From: an uncultured Collinsella sp.
GTDB taxonomy: Bacteria > Actinomycetota > Coriobacteriia > Coriobacteriales > Coriobacteriaceae
Assembly (NCBI GenBank): GCA_902470365.1
Contig: CABRFZ010000003.1
Location: 1-64,000, forward strand
Length of the DNA stretch: 64,000 nucleotides
Direction of reading: 5' to 3'
The notes under the pieces are model-generated. The model was not told where the DNA came from. It did not search any database and saw only the letters and a list, made by a program, of their open reading frames with translations. The translations under genes and the position numbers were made by a program. Below, one piece after another: positions 17,301 to 25,581 of this stretch. Position 1 is the first letter of the stretch, and every line of letters begins with the position of its first letter.

Positions 17301-18676
17301 CCCCGGCTGACATCACGGGCAAGTTCACCTTTACCGTGACCGCCGACGAGGCTGGTGCCCCGATGCCCGAGCGCACGACCACAGCCAACGACGCGGCTGG
17401 CAACGTGGACTTTGGCAAGATCCACTTTACGCTCGAGGACCTCAACCGCGCTCTGGGCGTGACGGACGATGCGACCGATAAGGCCGAGGCAGACGAAGCT
17501 GACGAAGCCGAGGCCGACGAGGCAGAGGCTGAAGAGGCCGACACCGATGCCAACGCCGACGAGCCCAGCGACGAGCCCGAGCCCGCAGCCCCCACCGCTC
17601 CGCGCTCGCACACCTTTACTTACACGGTGACCGAGTCCGGTAGTGCCCCTGGCGTGACCAATGACACCAACGCCACGCGCAAGGTTTCCTACACCGTGTC
17701 TGACGACGGTGCCGGGCATCTGAGCGTCAAGCGCGAAGGCGACGACGGTGCTGCCTTCACGTTTACCAACACCTACGGCGTGGCACCTACCGATTCGTCC
17801 GTGACCGATCAGGTCAAGACAGTCAAGCGCCTGACTGGACGCGACCTTGCAGCAGGTGAGTTCACGTTTGAGCTGCTCGAGGACGACGTGGTTGTCGCTA
17901 ACGGCACCAACGACGCTAACGGCACCGTGACGCTGAGCCCGATTCGCTACGAGGCACCCGGCACGCACACGTACACGCTGCGCGAGGCTTGCCCCAACGC
18001 GCTCGGCCTGTACAAGGGCGTCACCTATGACGGCACGACCTACACCGTCGTGACCACCGTCTCCGACAACGGCGACGGCACGCTGACCGCGACGCACAAG
18101 CTCGAGGGAACCACCGAGTCGGCTGGCTTTACCAACAAGTATCACGCCATGCCTACGCAGGTTTCCATCGGCGCTATCAAGGTGCTCGAGGGACGCGAAC
18201 TCAAGAAGGACGAGTTTAGCTTTAAGCTCGTTGGCGAGGACATCGAGTCTACGGTTACCAACGATGCCGACGGCAAGATCAACTTTGACAAGTTTGAGTA
18301 CGACGAGCCCGGTACGCACGCCTACACCATCAGCGAGGTCAAGGGCGACGAGGTCGGTATGACCTACGACAAGTCCGTCTTTACCGTGACCGTCAACGTG
18401 GTCGATGACGGCGAGGGCAACCTCAAGGCGAACGTCGCCTTTACCAAGGGCGACAAGAGCGTCGAGGGTATCGTGTTCAACAACACGTACAAGAAGCCCG
18501 AGACGCCCGTGCCGACGCCCGATCCCGGCACGCCTAAGACCGTGACGAACATCGTCAAGACGGTCAAGGGTTTCCTGCCCACCACAGGCGACCAGCAGGC
18601 TGCCGCTCTACTTATGGCATTTGTCATCGCCATGGCCGGCGTCGGAGCCCTGGTCTGGGGTATCCGTAAGCGCTAG
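11303..18676 (+). CDS. Giant LPXTG surface adhesin: VWA domain plus 13 pilin-type repeats
   Basis: A 2457-residue cell-wall-anchored protein. Residues 1-~33 are a signal peptide. A von Willebrand factor A domain begins near 112 and carries the MIDAS motif DASGS. From ~690 to ~2400 come about 13 repeats of the streptococcal pilin isopeptide-linkage (FctA/Spy0128) type, each with K-x-L-x-GR, EF-x-F, YTLRE and a final FxNxY. The expected Lys, Glu and Asn would form internal isopeptide bonds. L2425-PTTG is the sortase motif, followed by a hydrophobic helix and RKR. Repeats 4-7 (about 14.55-15.97 kb) are nearly identical. Acidic stretch 17.46-17.58 kb interrupts one repeat. By family, the role is adhesion to host or mucus, with the VWA domain as tip. 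No sortase or minor pilin gene is in the window. AAGGGAG sets the start. Confidence 0.9.
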   Translation: MSKYTRGLLAVILAVVLVLPAAAFAMLPEANARSSTGMDGPTVSGKIVDPDTTGRWQYWASGGEQDLTTRYVGRIWTDKTVEPAQDEKSDFVTTLSTMSSTSDTTSLVTKPLDIVMVLDASGSMDNDMGDSDSTKRIDALKAAASSFIDTIAEQNKSIKDTNKRHQVAIVKFSGAKKNEIGNDTYRDRQGYTHNYSQTMKSLTPCVDSAATELKNTVGYIEPAGATRADYGLELARDMSGREDAQKVVVFFTDGTPTDVRNFNPTVANNAIVAAKKMKGKGATVYTIGIFDDANPADEPTNYWTSDENKFMHAVSSNYPNATSYTTNELGKRTENSDFYKAASNADELKKVFDDISSSITSGKGSPTQIEDGYDESKSGYITFSDELGDFMQVDTFVSAQINGVPFDEVTKTTKGNTDTYEFSGVAKDLVITVERSANAQQGDIVTVKIPASLIPLIRYHVDMENGIFERTSLNDIKPIQIKYTSSVKDEARNNLFTPDKVLKKYIDDHKDADNQTVYFLANKWSGGELGDVVAEFEPADTNSYYYFQKITPIYTDKECTQRATVKPQGNDVYYYKDEFVAMGANGKPKDDYAVVEFEGHEIASYDGALVKDDGYWSFNKGTARLAYIDQLHTTKDDVEVNGNKTETARDVLNPRWNDLSSVATSTHVHSHLGNNGKIIFSLATKPTTVDTKTDFGLTKVLEGRKWADTDAFEFELSATSDNNAPMPDPATVTVTNADLDKGKAAINFGKITYAEPGEYTYEVREVKGDAGGITYSKNVATFKVAVTVNAKGELKADVEKTSGETKFTNIYSAKTETPLTLEATKTLTGRLMADDEFKFALSYAGHDEVLLDATNKGGKVEFGPLTYTTESLAKLVEEDKASFDASSDKPTWTIRYIAAEQTGELPAGVSTTTAAIDAYVTVVDNGDGTLTATAVYGDAGNEFVNAYTAAPVEVSLVGKKNLQVPDGLTPADIAGKFTFTVTGEEGAPMPTNASATNDAKGKVDFGKITFTLDDLNKALGEKPEKREHTFTYTVTESGEVAGVTNDANATRKVSYTVTDDGKGNLSVSHKPDGDVAFTFTNAYNVKPVEDRITATKVLTGRDMAEGEFSFELVEGEGKDVKVVATGKNAADGKITMSPIEYTKAGTHAYTLREVKGGTTSKGITYSDAKYTIETTITDNGDGTLSATHVLKDVKVAEFKNSYNVTPKSSSVTDLITADKVLDGRDLKAGDFRFELVEGNNVVATGTNNADGKIVMDPVTYTAAGEHTYILRETKAGTTENGITYSTAEYTIVTTVKDNNDGTLSVEHKLQNVDKATFENAYTVTPKSFSVTDQITATKVLTGRDLKEGEFSFELVEGNDVVATGKNDDRGKIKMSPIEYTAAGKHTYTLCEVPGDANNGITYDGKTYTIETTITDKGDGTLEAKHVLNGADEAKFNNSYKPNPDEFSVTDQITANKVLTGRELAAGEFSFELVEGDKVVATGTNDASGNITMGAVKYAKPGKYPYTLREVNGGTTSKGITYSDAKYTIETTITDNGDGTLSATHELKSATPATFENTYSVTPTDADLDFDLSKVISGRDWTDGDEFSFTITAPEDAPLPDPATVTVSKKDAKDGIAAIKFGKIHYAAAGTYKYEIRENAGGTVGMTYDAHVATAEVTVTENGDGSLTANVTKKENGRFTNTYRTELNYTAAGGLWLSKYLDGRPMTEGQFTFTVTPADDASARALGLLPGANSFKSPAAAEATVGLIDILAGHEVIFTQADAGKTFTYTVAEKNDGQPGYTYDDAVRTVTIAIADDTAGTLTATTTVSGGPEGTHETVHKSGENKVEKALVPFHNSYSATTNTPGGTAAQVVATKTLTGRPMADGEFWFGIAYQGELVAYENLKPNIGGHVSFDTLHYDTKMLANLEAAGLAYRTDKDGKLAWTINYTAYEDLFGLPNGVSATTWSFGFKVIVVDNGDGTLTATVDYGGVEPLFENVYGAEAVDAALTGTKKLQAAEGLTPADITGKFTFTVTADEAGAPMPERTTTANDAAGNVDFGKIHFTLEDLNRALGVTDDATDKAEADEADEAEADEAEAEEADTDANADEPSDEPEPAAPTAPRSHTFTYTVTESGSAPGVTNDTNATRKVSYTVSDDGAGHLSVKREGDDGAAFTFTNTYGVAPTDSSVTDQVKTVKRLTGRDLAAGEFTFELLEDDVVVANGTNDANGTVTLSPIRYEAPGTHTYTLREACPNALGLYKGVTYDGTTYTVVTTVSDNGDGTLTATHKLEGTTESAGFTNKYHAMPTQVSIGAIKVLEGRELKKDEFSFKLVGEDIESTVTNDADGKINFDKFEYDEPGTHAYTISEVKGDEVGMTYDKSVFTVTVNVVDDGEGNLKANVAFTKGDKSVEGIVFNNTYKKPETPVPTPDPGTPKTVTNIVKTVKGFLPTTGDQQAAALLMAFVIAMAGVGALVWGIRKR

Positions 18677-18689
18677 GCACGCTGGCGGC

Positions 18690-18713
18690 GCCCGGGGCCA
18701 AAAGGCCCCGGGC
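18690..18713 (+). terminator. GC-rich hairpin after the adhesin gene
   Basis: A perfect 10-bp stem GCCCGGGGCC with an AAAA loop, 14 nt past the stop codon and without a U-run. It resembles the hairpin after echF. Confidence 0.5.
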
Positions 18714-18754
18714 GGCTAGCGGGGAGCCAAAACACAGCCCCCACCCCACCCCTG

Positions 18755-18795
18755 GCCGCCACGGAGGTATCTCCCTCCTCCGTGGCGGCACTTTT
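18755..18795 (+). terminator. Probable intrinsic terminator
   Basis: A perfect 13-bp stem (GCCGCCACGGAGG) with a 9-nt loop, followed by ACTTTTG. It is the stronger of the two terminator candidates after the adhesin gene. Confidence 0.7.
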
Positions 18796-18818
18796 GTGTG
18801 CCGGGGGAGGAGGGTGCG

Positions 18819-18976
18819 CCACGAAATCGGCCCATCTACTACGTTTGGCCCCTTACCCCCAACCATGCCGAAAAACGCGAAAACAAAACCGCAGGTAGAA
18901 CGCCTGCGGTTTTGCTCAAAACGAAGGCATGGTCAGGGGTACCGAGTCAAACGTAGTAGATGGGCAGATTTCGTGG
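18819..18976. repeat. Hairpin element, family B, copy 2
   Basis: 158 nt, identical in length to copy 1. The arms 18819-18846 and 18949-18976 differ at one of 28 positions. The core is AAAACCGCAGGTAGA with its own perfect inner stem (AAACCGCAGG/CCTGCGGTTT). The right flank keeps the 'gatcccc..gggaaacgg' tail also seen after elements A1 and B1. Confidence 0.88.
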
Positions 18977-19069
18977 CGGGCACCGTCAAATGATCCCCCG
19001 GGGACTGAGGGAAACGGGTCATCTTGGTTTCACGAGGCTTGCGGAGGCGCTCGTACAGGGCCGTCCGAA

Positions 19070-19220
19070 AAAACTATGCCGGTTTACGGGGCTGAATCAC
19101 GAGTCCCCAACCATGCCGATATTCGTGAAAATAAAACCGCAGGTAGACGAGCCGTCATCTTGCAGAAAACGCAAGTATGGATGGGGCCCTGAGTTTAGCC
19201 CCGTAATCCGGCATGGTTTT
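19070..19220. repeat. Hairpin element, family A, copy 2
   Basis: 151 nt; 24-nt arms at 19070-19093 and 19197-19220 with two mismatches. It matches A copy 1 in the arms and in the downstream ~25 bp. B2 and A2 fill the gap between the adhesin and the convergent response-regulator gene; no gene was seen there. Confidence 0.85.
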
Positions 19221-19281
19221 GAAATGGCATTAAATCGATAACAGCCATTTTGCTATGCCGGGGCGGTCGGTCGTTGGGTAA

Positions 19282-19911
19282 TTACCCTCGCAGATAGGCG
19301 ATGGCGATCTGCGTGCGGTTGCGTAGGCCCATCTTTGCCAGGATCGAGCTGATGTGGTTGCGCACGGTGCCTTCGCCCATATAGGCGGTGGCAGCGATCT
19401 CCTTGTTGTCGAGGCCGCGGGCGATGAGCTCTGCGACTTCGAACTCGCGGTCGGTCAGGCCGGCAAAGGCCGCGGGCCGGCGGGTCGCACCGGCTTCAGC
19501 GTCCGCCCCATCAAAGTTGATATTCTCGATCGCCTTACCCTCGAGCACGCGTTTGCCGTCCATGACCTGCGTCAACGCCGGCGGAATGGCGGCGACATCG
19601 GTTTTGATTAGATAGCCGCGGGCGCCCAGTTTAAGCGCCGACACAATGTACTCGTCATCCGAGAATGTTGTCAGAAACACCACGCGCGCTGCAGGGTTGC
19701 GCTCAAGGATTTCGCGTGCCGCCGATAGGCCGTCGCGTCCCGGCATCTGAATGTCGAGCAGCGCGATGTCGGGTGAGTGCTCGGCGTAGAGCGCGACCGC
19801 GTCGTCGCCGTTGGCGCCGGTGCCCACTACCTCGATCTGCGGCTGGGCGCCCAGGATAATCTTGAGCGAATCGACCACCAAGCGGTCGTCGTCGACAACG
19901 ATGAGCCTCAT
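19282..19911 (-). CDS. NarL/LuxR-family response regulator
   Basis: 209 residues. The receiver domain has the acidic pocket D7-D8-D9 and phospho-acceptor D53 (LLDIQMPG), the conserved T in FLTTFSDDE and K in YLIKT. The C-terminal ~65 residues are a LuxR-type helix-turn-helix (LTDREFEVAELIARGLDNKEIA). It overlaps its kinase gene by 4 bp, so the two are co-translated. It probably controls the divergent ABC exporter at 21252-24579, an inference from adjacency. Confidence 0.92.
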   Translation of the reverse strand: MRLIVVDDDRLVVDSLKIILGAQPQIEVVGTGANGDDAVALYAEHSPDIALLDIQMPGRDGLSAAREILERNPAARVVFLTTFSDDEYIVSALKLGARGYLIKTDVAAIPPALTQVMDGKRVLEGKAIENINFDGADAEAGATRRPAAFAGLTDREFEVAELIARGLDNKEIAATAYMGEGTVRNHISSILAKMGLRNRTQIAIAYLRG

Positions 19912-21053
19912 CGGCCCTCATCTCCTTGCTGTTTGGGAACGGTGGCAAACACGCGCCAGCCGCCGGCGCCGGCACGCGGGCCGGCGGAGAAGGTGCCGCC
20001 AAGCGCCTCGATGCGCTCGCGCATGGAGGCAAGCCCCATGCCCTCCGCGGCGCCGCGGCTGCTTGCTTGGACCCCGCCCGCGCCATCGTCGGTAACGATG
20101 AGCTGGTAAAACGACGGATGCTCCATGCATCGTACAGTGACGGTCTGGGCGCAAGCGTGGCGCATGGTATTGGAGAGCGCCTCGCGCAGGACCGCTGCAA
20201 AGCAGCTGGCGACGTTTGCGGGCGCATGTTCGGCCATAACTTCAAGCTCAATCTGCGGGCCGCCGTCCGAGCGTGCGCCTTCAACGATGCGCTCGAGCTG
20301 CACGGAGAGGTTGGTCGCATTGTCGTTGAGCGCGTGGACGCTGACGCGCACAAGCTGGAGCGCCTCGTCAACCGTGCGTTTAACGTCGGCGAAATCGGCG
20401 GCGACGCCAGGCTCGTCGGCGTGGACCACGCGTAGGGCTTCGGCCTGCAGTGAGGCGCGCGTGAGCTGGTGCCCGACGTTATCGTGGATCTCGCGCGCGA
20501 TGCGGGCGCGTTCGGCGAGCGTCGCGAGCTCGACTTCGTAGTCCTGGCGGTCGGCGAGGTCGCGGTTGCGTGCCTCGAGTGCCAGGGCGCGTTCTTGCAG
20601 CTTGTCGCGGGTGCGACGCATGCGTTCCTGTTCGCGCTCCAGCTGCGCGGTGCGCAGCGACAGCAACGTGGCGGCGATCGAAAGGATGGCGGTTAGCAAC
20701 AGCGTTCGGGTGGTGAGCGCGCCGCCGCGAAGGTCTGCGACGAGCGCAAAGGCAAAAGCGGAGCCAATGCCCAGCGCGACCCAGGCGTGCTCACGGCGCA
20801 CGCGCCGCGCGATGTCATAGAAGGCGAGAGGCGCAAACGGCACAAACGGCGGCACGAAGACGGCCGCGATGATGCAGGCGTAGCTCGCGGCCTCACTCAC
20901 ACGGCGGGCGCGGTTTCCCTGTGCGACCTCGGCCAGTGAGGTGGCAATAACGCCAAGGCAAAACGCCGCAACCAGACGAGCGTCCACAACAAGGCCCGTG
21001 GCGGCCGCGATACAGCACGCCAGCACGATCGATTTGTCGAATAGCCTGTTCAT
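19908..21053 (-). CDS. Sensor histidine kinase (HisKA_3/NarX type)
   Basis: 381 residues. The N-terminal ~115 residues hold four to five hydrophobic helices with almost no extracellular loop, typical of kinases that sense envelope stress or the linked transporter. A coiled coil follows, then the phosphorylated H190 (REIHDNVGHQL), the ATPase N-box (REALSNTMRHA) and G-boxes (DDGAGG, GMGLASMRERI). The start was placed at 21053 because the membrane helix begins there. An in-frame extension to 21176 adds 41 residues without features. TACAAT lies 6 nt upstream of this ATG, so the message may be nearly leaderless. Confidence 0.88.
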   Translation of the reverse strand: MNRLFDKSIVLACCIAAATGLVVDARLVAAFCLGVIATSLAEVAQGNRARRVSEAASYACIIAAVFVPPFVPFAPLAFYDIARRVRREHAWVALGIGSAFAFALVADLRGGALTTRTLLLTAILSIAATLLSLRTAQLEREQERMRRTRDKLQERALALEARNRDLADRQDYEVELATLAERARIAREIHDNVGHQLTRASLQAEALRVVHADEPGVAADFADVKRTVDEALQLVRVSVHALNDNATNLSVQLERIVEGARSDGGPQIELEVMAEHAPANVASCFAAVLREALSNTMRHACAQTVTVRCMEHPSFYQLIVTDDGAGGVQASSRGAAEGMGLASMRERIEALGGTFSAGPRAGAGGWRVFATVPKQQGDEGR

Positions 21054-21251
21054 ACGGGTATTGTACGCGATGCCGCGCACGGGGGAGGCACTACCCGGAG
21101 CAACCGTGACATTCCTCCCGTGCGGCAAATCGGGGGCATCGGCAGGTCGTGCGACCAAGCTCCGCACTCGTGACAAAGCTCACTGGTGCGCGCCGGCGGC
21201 TCCTGCGATGATGCAATCGTACCGGGCCGCAATCAACGGAAGGGCCGCCTC

Positions 21252-22190
21252 ATGACAGACATCGTCCACGTCGAAAACCTCGTCAAGCGCTACGACGATC
21301 TTATCGCGCTCGACCACTTTAACCTGAGCATCGCCCCCGGCGAGATCTTTGGCCTGCTGGGCCCCAACGGCTCGGGCAAGACCACGTCCATCAACTGTAT
21401 TCTGCAGCTGCTTGCCTACGACAAAGGCACCATCGAGCTGTTCGGCGAACCCATGACGCCCGCCCGCTATGACCTCAAGCGCCGCATCGGCGTGGTGCCG
21501 CAGCAGGTGGCGGTGTTCGACGAGCTTACGGTGCGCGAGAACATCGACTATTTCTGCAGCCTCTACGTCAACGACCGCAAGCGCCGCCGCGCGCTGGTGG
21601 ACGAGGCGATCGACTTTGTCGGGTTGGGCGACTTTACCAAGTTTCGCCCCGGCAAGCTCTCGGGCGGCCTGGTGCGTCGCCTCAACATCGCCTGCGGTAT
21701 CGCGCACAAGCCCGAGCTCATCTTCTTTGACGAGCCCACGGTGGCGGTCGACCCGCAGAGCCGCAACGCCATCCTGGAGGGCATCTGCCGCCTGCGCGAC
21801 GAGGGCGCCACGGTGGTGTATACCAGCCATTACATGGAGGAAGTCGAGCAGATTTGCAGCCGCATCATGATCATGGACGGCGGACGTGTGCTGGCGCAGG
21901 GCACCAATGACGAGCTCAAACGCATGATTCAAATGGGCGAGCGCGTGACTGTCGAGGTCAGCGCCGTAGAGACCGCCACGGTCGAGCGGCTGCGCGCCCT
22001 CGAGCACGTGCTCAGTGTCGAGCTGTCCGGCGGCGAGCTCGTCTGCACCTGCGAGACGAGTCCGCACAACCTGGTCGACATCCTCGACACATTGCGCGCC
22101 GCCGACGTTGCGCTCGGCCGCGTGTGGAGCGAGCCGCCGACCCTCAACGACGTGTTCCTCGAGATCACCGGCCGCGAGCTGCGCGACTAG
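21252..22190 (+). CDS. ABC-2 exporter ATP-binding protein
   Basis: A 312-residue ATPase with Walker A GPNGSGKTTS, signature LSGGLVRR, Walker B ELIFFDEPT and an H-loop in VVYTSH. The C-terminal ~80 residues form the extension seen in drug- and lantibiotic-type ABC-2 ATPases. Note that the signature reads SGGLVRR instead of the usual SGGMKRR. GGAAGGG precedes the ATG at 21252. It heads a three-gene operon with two permeases, divergent from a NarL-type two-component system, a layout common for antimicrobial-peptide or drug exporters. Confidence 0.9.
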   Translation: MTDIVHVENLVKRYDDLIALDHFNLSIAPGEIFGLLGPNGSGKTTSINCILQLLAYDKGTIELFGEPMTPARYDLKRRIGVVPQQVAVFDELTVRENIDYFCSLYVNDRKRRRALVDEAIDFVGLGDFTKFRPGKLSGGLVRRLNIACGIAHKPELIFFDEPTVAVDPQSRNAILEGICRLRDEGATVVYTSHYMEEVEQICSRIMIMDGGRVLAQGTNDELKRMIQMGERVTVEVSAVETATVERLRALEHVLSVELSGGELVCTCETSPHNLVDILDTLRAADVALGRVWSEPPTLNDVFLEITGRELRD

Positions 22191-22199
22191 GGGGCGGCC

Positions 22200-23387
22200 A
22201 TGTTCAACACCATTATCATTACGGTCAAGACGCTGCTGCGCCGGCCGAGCACGTGGGTTTGGGGCGCGGTCTTTCCCGTCGCGCTTTCCACGATGTTCAT
22301 GTTTATGTTTGCGAACCTGAGCTCCGACGGCACGGTCGACCCGGTGCCGGTTGCCGTCGTGGCGGACGAGGCCTGGGACGCCTCGACCTTTAAGGACGTG
22401 GCGACGTCGCTAGCCAAGGCAGGCGACGACCAGCTGCTCGAGATCCACGAGTGCGACGACGCAGCCGATGCGAACCGTGCGCTTAAGGCCGGCGAGGTCG
22501 CGGGCATCTATACGGTCGACGACGCGGGCGTACCCAAGCTCACACTGCTATCGAGCTACGATAGCTCGCGCGCATCATCGGTGCTCACCGACCGCAGCAT
22601 TCTGGAGACGGTGGCAAGCTCGTATACACAAAATGCCGAGCTCATGTCCCAGATTGCCCAGGACAACCCGGCGGCGCTCGCCGACCCGGAGGCGGTTGCG
22701 CGCGCCCTGTCGCTCGAGGGCGGCACCCGCCGCGTAAGCCTGACACGCACCACGCCCGATGGCACGGTCATCTACTATTACGCGCTTTTTGGCCTGGTCG
22801 CGATGATGTCTGCCGAGTTTGCCGCCTTGAGCGTTGTCGACCTGCAGCCCAATCTGTCGGGCCTTGGCGCGCGCCGCTGCGTGGGCGGCCTTTCCAAGAC
22901 GGCGTCGCTGGCCGGTATCTTTGTGGGCTCGTGGCTGGTCTCCTTTGCCTCGATGGCGATCGCGATCGGCTACGTGCGCCTGGTTGTGGGCGTCGACTTT
23001 GGCGGGCGTGAGGGACTGTGTTTGGTGGGCGGCGCCGCTTCCGCGCTTGCCGCCACGGGCTTGGGACTCTTTGTGGGCACGCTTCCCGTTAAGGGTGGCA
23101 AGGCATCCAAGTCGGGCATCCTCACGGGTTTCGCTACCACGTGCGCCCTGTTCGCTGGGCTTTACGGCGAGCCGGCGATGGCACTTGCCGACGATGTCGC
23201 CCGCGCCTGCCCGGCCGAGTGCTGGCTCAACCCTGTCAAGCTCATCTGCGACATGTTCAACCGCCTGTATTTCTTTGAAGACCTGGGCCCCTTTGCCGTT
23301 CGCGCCGGCGTGCTGGTCCTTATGGCGCTGCTGTTCGTTGCCGCCGCTACGCTGATCTTTGGAAGGAGCCGCTATGAGCACCTTTAA
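22200..23387 (+). CDS. ABC-2 type permease, first half-transporter
   Basis: 395 residues: one N-terminal membrane helix (~residues 20-40), a ~175-residue external domain, then five to six membrane helices from ~195 to the C-terminus. This is the ABC2_membrane_3 (YhgE/DrrB-like) arrangement. It begins 9 nt after the ATPase gene and overlaps the next permease by 14 bp. It is likely a heterodimer partner of the next gene; the substrate is unknown. Confidence 0.85.
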   Translation: MFNTIIITVKTLLRRPSTWVWGAVFPVALSTMFMFMFANLSSDGTVDPVPVAVVADEAWDASTFKDVATSLAKAGDDQLLEIHECDDAADANRALKAGEVAGIYTVDDAGVPKLTLLSSYDSSRASSVLTDRSILETVASSYTQNAELMSQIAQDNPAALADPEAVARALSLEGGTRRVSLTRTTPDGTVIYYYALFGLVAMMSAEFAALSVVDLQPNLSGLGARRCVGGLSKTASLAGIFVGSWLVSFASMAIAIGYVRLVVGVDFGGREGLCLVGGAASALAATGLGLFVGTLPVKGGKASKSGILTGFATTCALFAGLYGEPAMALADDVARACPAECWLNPVKLICDMFNRLYFFEDLGPFAVRAGVLVLMALLFVAAATLIFGRSRYEHL

Positions 23388-24579
23388 GACCGCGCTTCGC
23401 ATGGCGCTCGCACACCCGCTCTATCTGCTTATCTACACGGTGTTCATTTCGCTCATGGGCGTATTCATCGCGGCATCGGTAAGCTGGAACTCGTCGCAGC
23501 TCACCGAGTACAAGCCCTATGACGCCAATGTGATTGTGGTCGACCGCGACGACAGCGATCTTTCGCGTGCGCTTACCAAGCATCTGGGGTCGCGCTTTGA
23601 CCTGGTCACGGGTGTTGGCGACGACACGTACGACCTTGCGGACGCGCTCTCCAAGAGCAACAGCGCCAAGGGCAGCGCCGACTGTGTGTTCTTTATCCCG
23701 GAGGGGTTTGAGGACGACCTCGTTGCAGCCGCCCGCGTGGGGGAGTCCCTGCCCAAGCTCGATGTGACCTACGGTGCCGGCACCATGGCGGCGGCGCTTT
23801 CGTCTGCCGAGGCCTCGCGCTGGATCTCGCTCGCGGGCGCTGCGGCGGCGCTTGAGCCCGCTGCTTCTAACGGCGACGTTGCCAAGGCCGCCGAGCATGC
23901 CGCTGCAAAGCGCGCAGAGGTCCAGATCGGGCAGGTCAAGGTCGACTCGGCTGCTGCCGCCACGCTCGAGTCGTACTTCAACTTTGGCGCGTACGCGATT
24001 ATCTCGTCGGTCATCGTATCGGTGGGGTTGGTGTTCTCGGGCATGAACGAGCCCGAGCGCGTGCGTCGTATGGATGCCGGCCCGGTCTCCGAGCGCCAGC
24101 GTTCACTTGCCGTGTTCGCGGCTGCCGCGGTGCTCACCGTCTGCATCTGGCTCGTGTCGAGCATGATGGGCGTCGTGGGCTTTGCCAGCGCGGTTGCCGA
24201 GGTCGGCGTGGGCCGCGTGTGCCTTGCGCTGGCAGCAACGTTTGCCCTGGCGTGCACGCCGCTGGCCGTTGGCTTTACGCTGTCGAGCTTGGGCGCGCGC
24301 GAGGAGCTGCTCAACGGCGTGGGCAACTTACTCGGCATGCTCATGACGTTTTTGGGCGGCGCCTGGATGCCGCTGTCGCTCATGGGTTCGGCCGTGCAAA
24401 CCGTGGCGCACTTTGTGCCGACATATTGGGTGAACGACGCGATCGGCAAGGCGCTCGCCGCGGACCTGACGTCCACCGTGCTGGGCGACATCGCCTGCGA
24501 CCTGGGCGTCACCGTGCTCTTCGCCGCCGCCATCGCCGCCGTAGGCCTAGCCCTCTCACGCACCAAATCCCGCGCCTAG
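23374..24579 (+). CDS. ABC-2 type permease, second half-transporter
   Basis: 401 residues with the same plan as the preceding permease: N-terminal helix, external domain to ~residue 200, then six helices. The ATG at 23374 has GGAAGGA at the right spacing and lies inside the 3' end of the upstream gene. Together the two permeases and the ATPase should form a heterodimeric exporter. Confidence 0.85.
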   Translation: MSTFKTALRMALAHPLYLLIYTVFISLMGVFIAASVSWNSSQLTEYKPYDANVIVVDRDDSDLSRALTKHLGSRFDLVTGVGDDTYDLADALSKSNSAKGSADCVFFIPEGFEDDLVAAARVGESLPKLDVTYGAGTMAAALSSAEASRWISLAGAAAALEPAASNGDVAKAAEHAAAKRAEVQIGQVKVDSAAAATLESYFNFGAYAIISSVIVSVGLVFSGMNEPERVRRMDAGPVSERQRSLAVFAAAAVLTVCIWLVSSMMGVVGFASAVAEVGVGRVCLALAATFALACTPLAVGFTLSSLGAREELLNGVGNLLGMLMTFLGGAWMPLSLMGSAVQTVAHFVPTYWVNDAIGKALAADLTSTVLGDIACDLGVTVLFAAAIAAVGLALSRTKSRA

Positions 24580-24584
24580 CCACC

Positions 24585-24768
24585 TAGTCATCGGGTACTC
24601 ATTGGGGACAGACTTAAACGACTAGTCATCGGGGACAGTCTTTGCCGAACCGCCGGCTTGCCAAGGACTGTCCCCAGCTGCCGGCAGAAAGGGAACGTCC
24701 CTAACTGCCGGGTGGCGAAAGAGCGCCCCCAACAGCTAGTCGTTTAAGAACGTCCCCAATGACTAGTC
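24585..24768. repeat. 'GGGGACRGTC' composite repeat, copy 1
   Basis: A ~184-bp unit built from sub-motifs such as CATTGGGGACAG, TTAAACGACTAGTCAT and AAGGGAACGTCC. Its two ends are inverted relative to each other (TTAAACGACTAG near 24614, CTAGTCGTTTAAG near 24735). A second unit in the same orientation lies at 28246-28444. Short pieces recur at 36822, 55271, 61331 and 63300. No gene was seen in this gap. Confidence 0.8.
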
Positions 24769-24812
24769 TGAAATAAAATCCAGGCCTCGCCCAAAAATAG
24801 TTCGCCAAGGTT

Positions 24813-24836
24813 TACTATTATGTTCATAAAGTAGTA
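24813..24836 (+). promoter_or_regulatory. TACTAT/GTAGTA dyad upstream of the ABC operon
   Basis: An imperfect 24-bp dyad (most of the half-site pairs match), 24 bp before the ATG at 24860. It is placed as an operator for a repressor would be. The evidence is symmetry and position only. Confidence 0.35.
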
Positions 24837-24859
24837 CAAGGCTAACAATGGGGGATACC

Positions 24860-25573
<714 letters not shown>

Positions 25574-25581
25574 GCGGCGCC

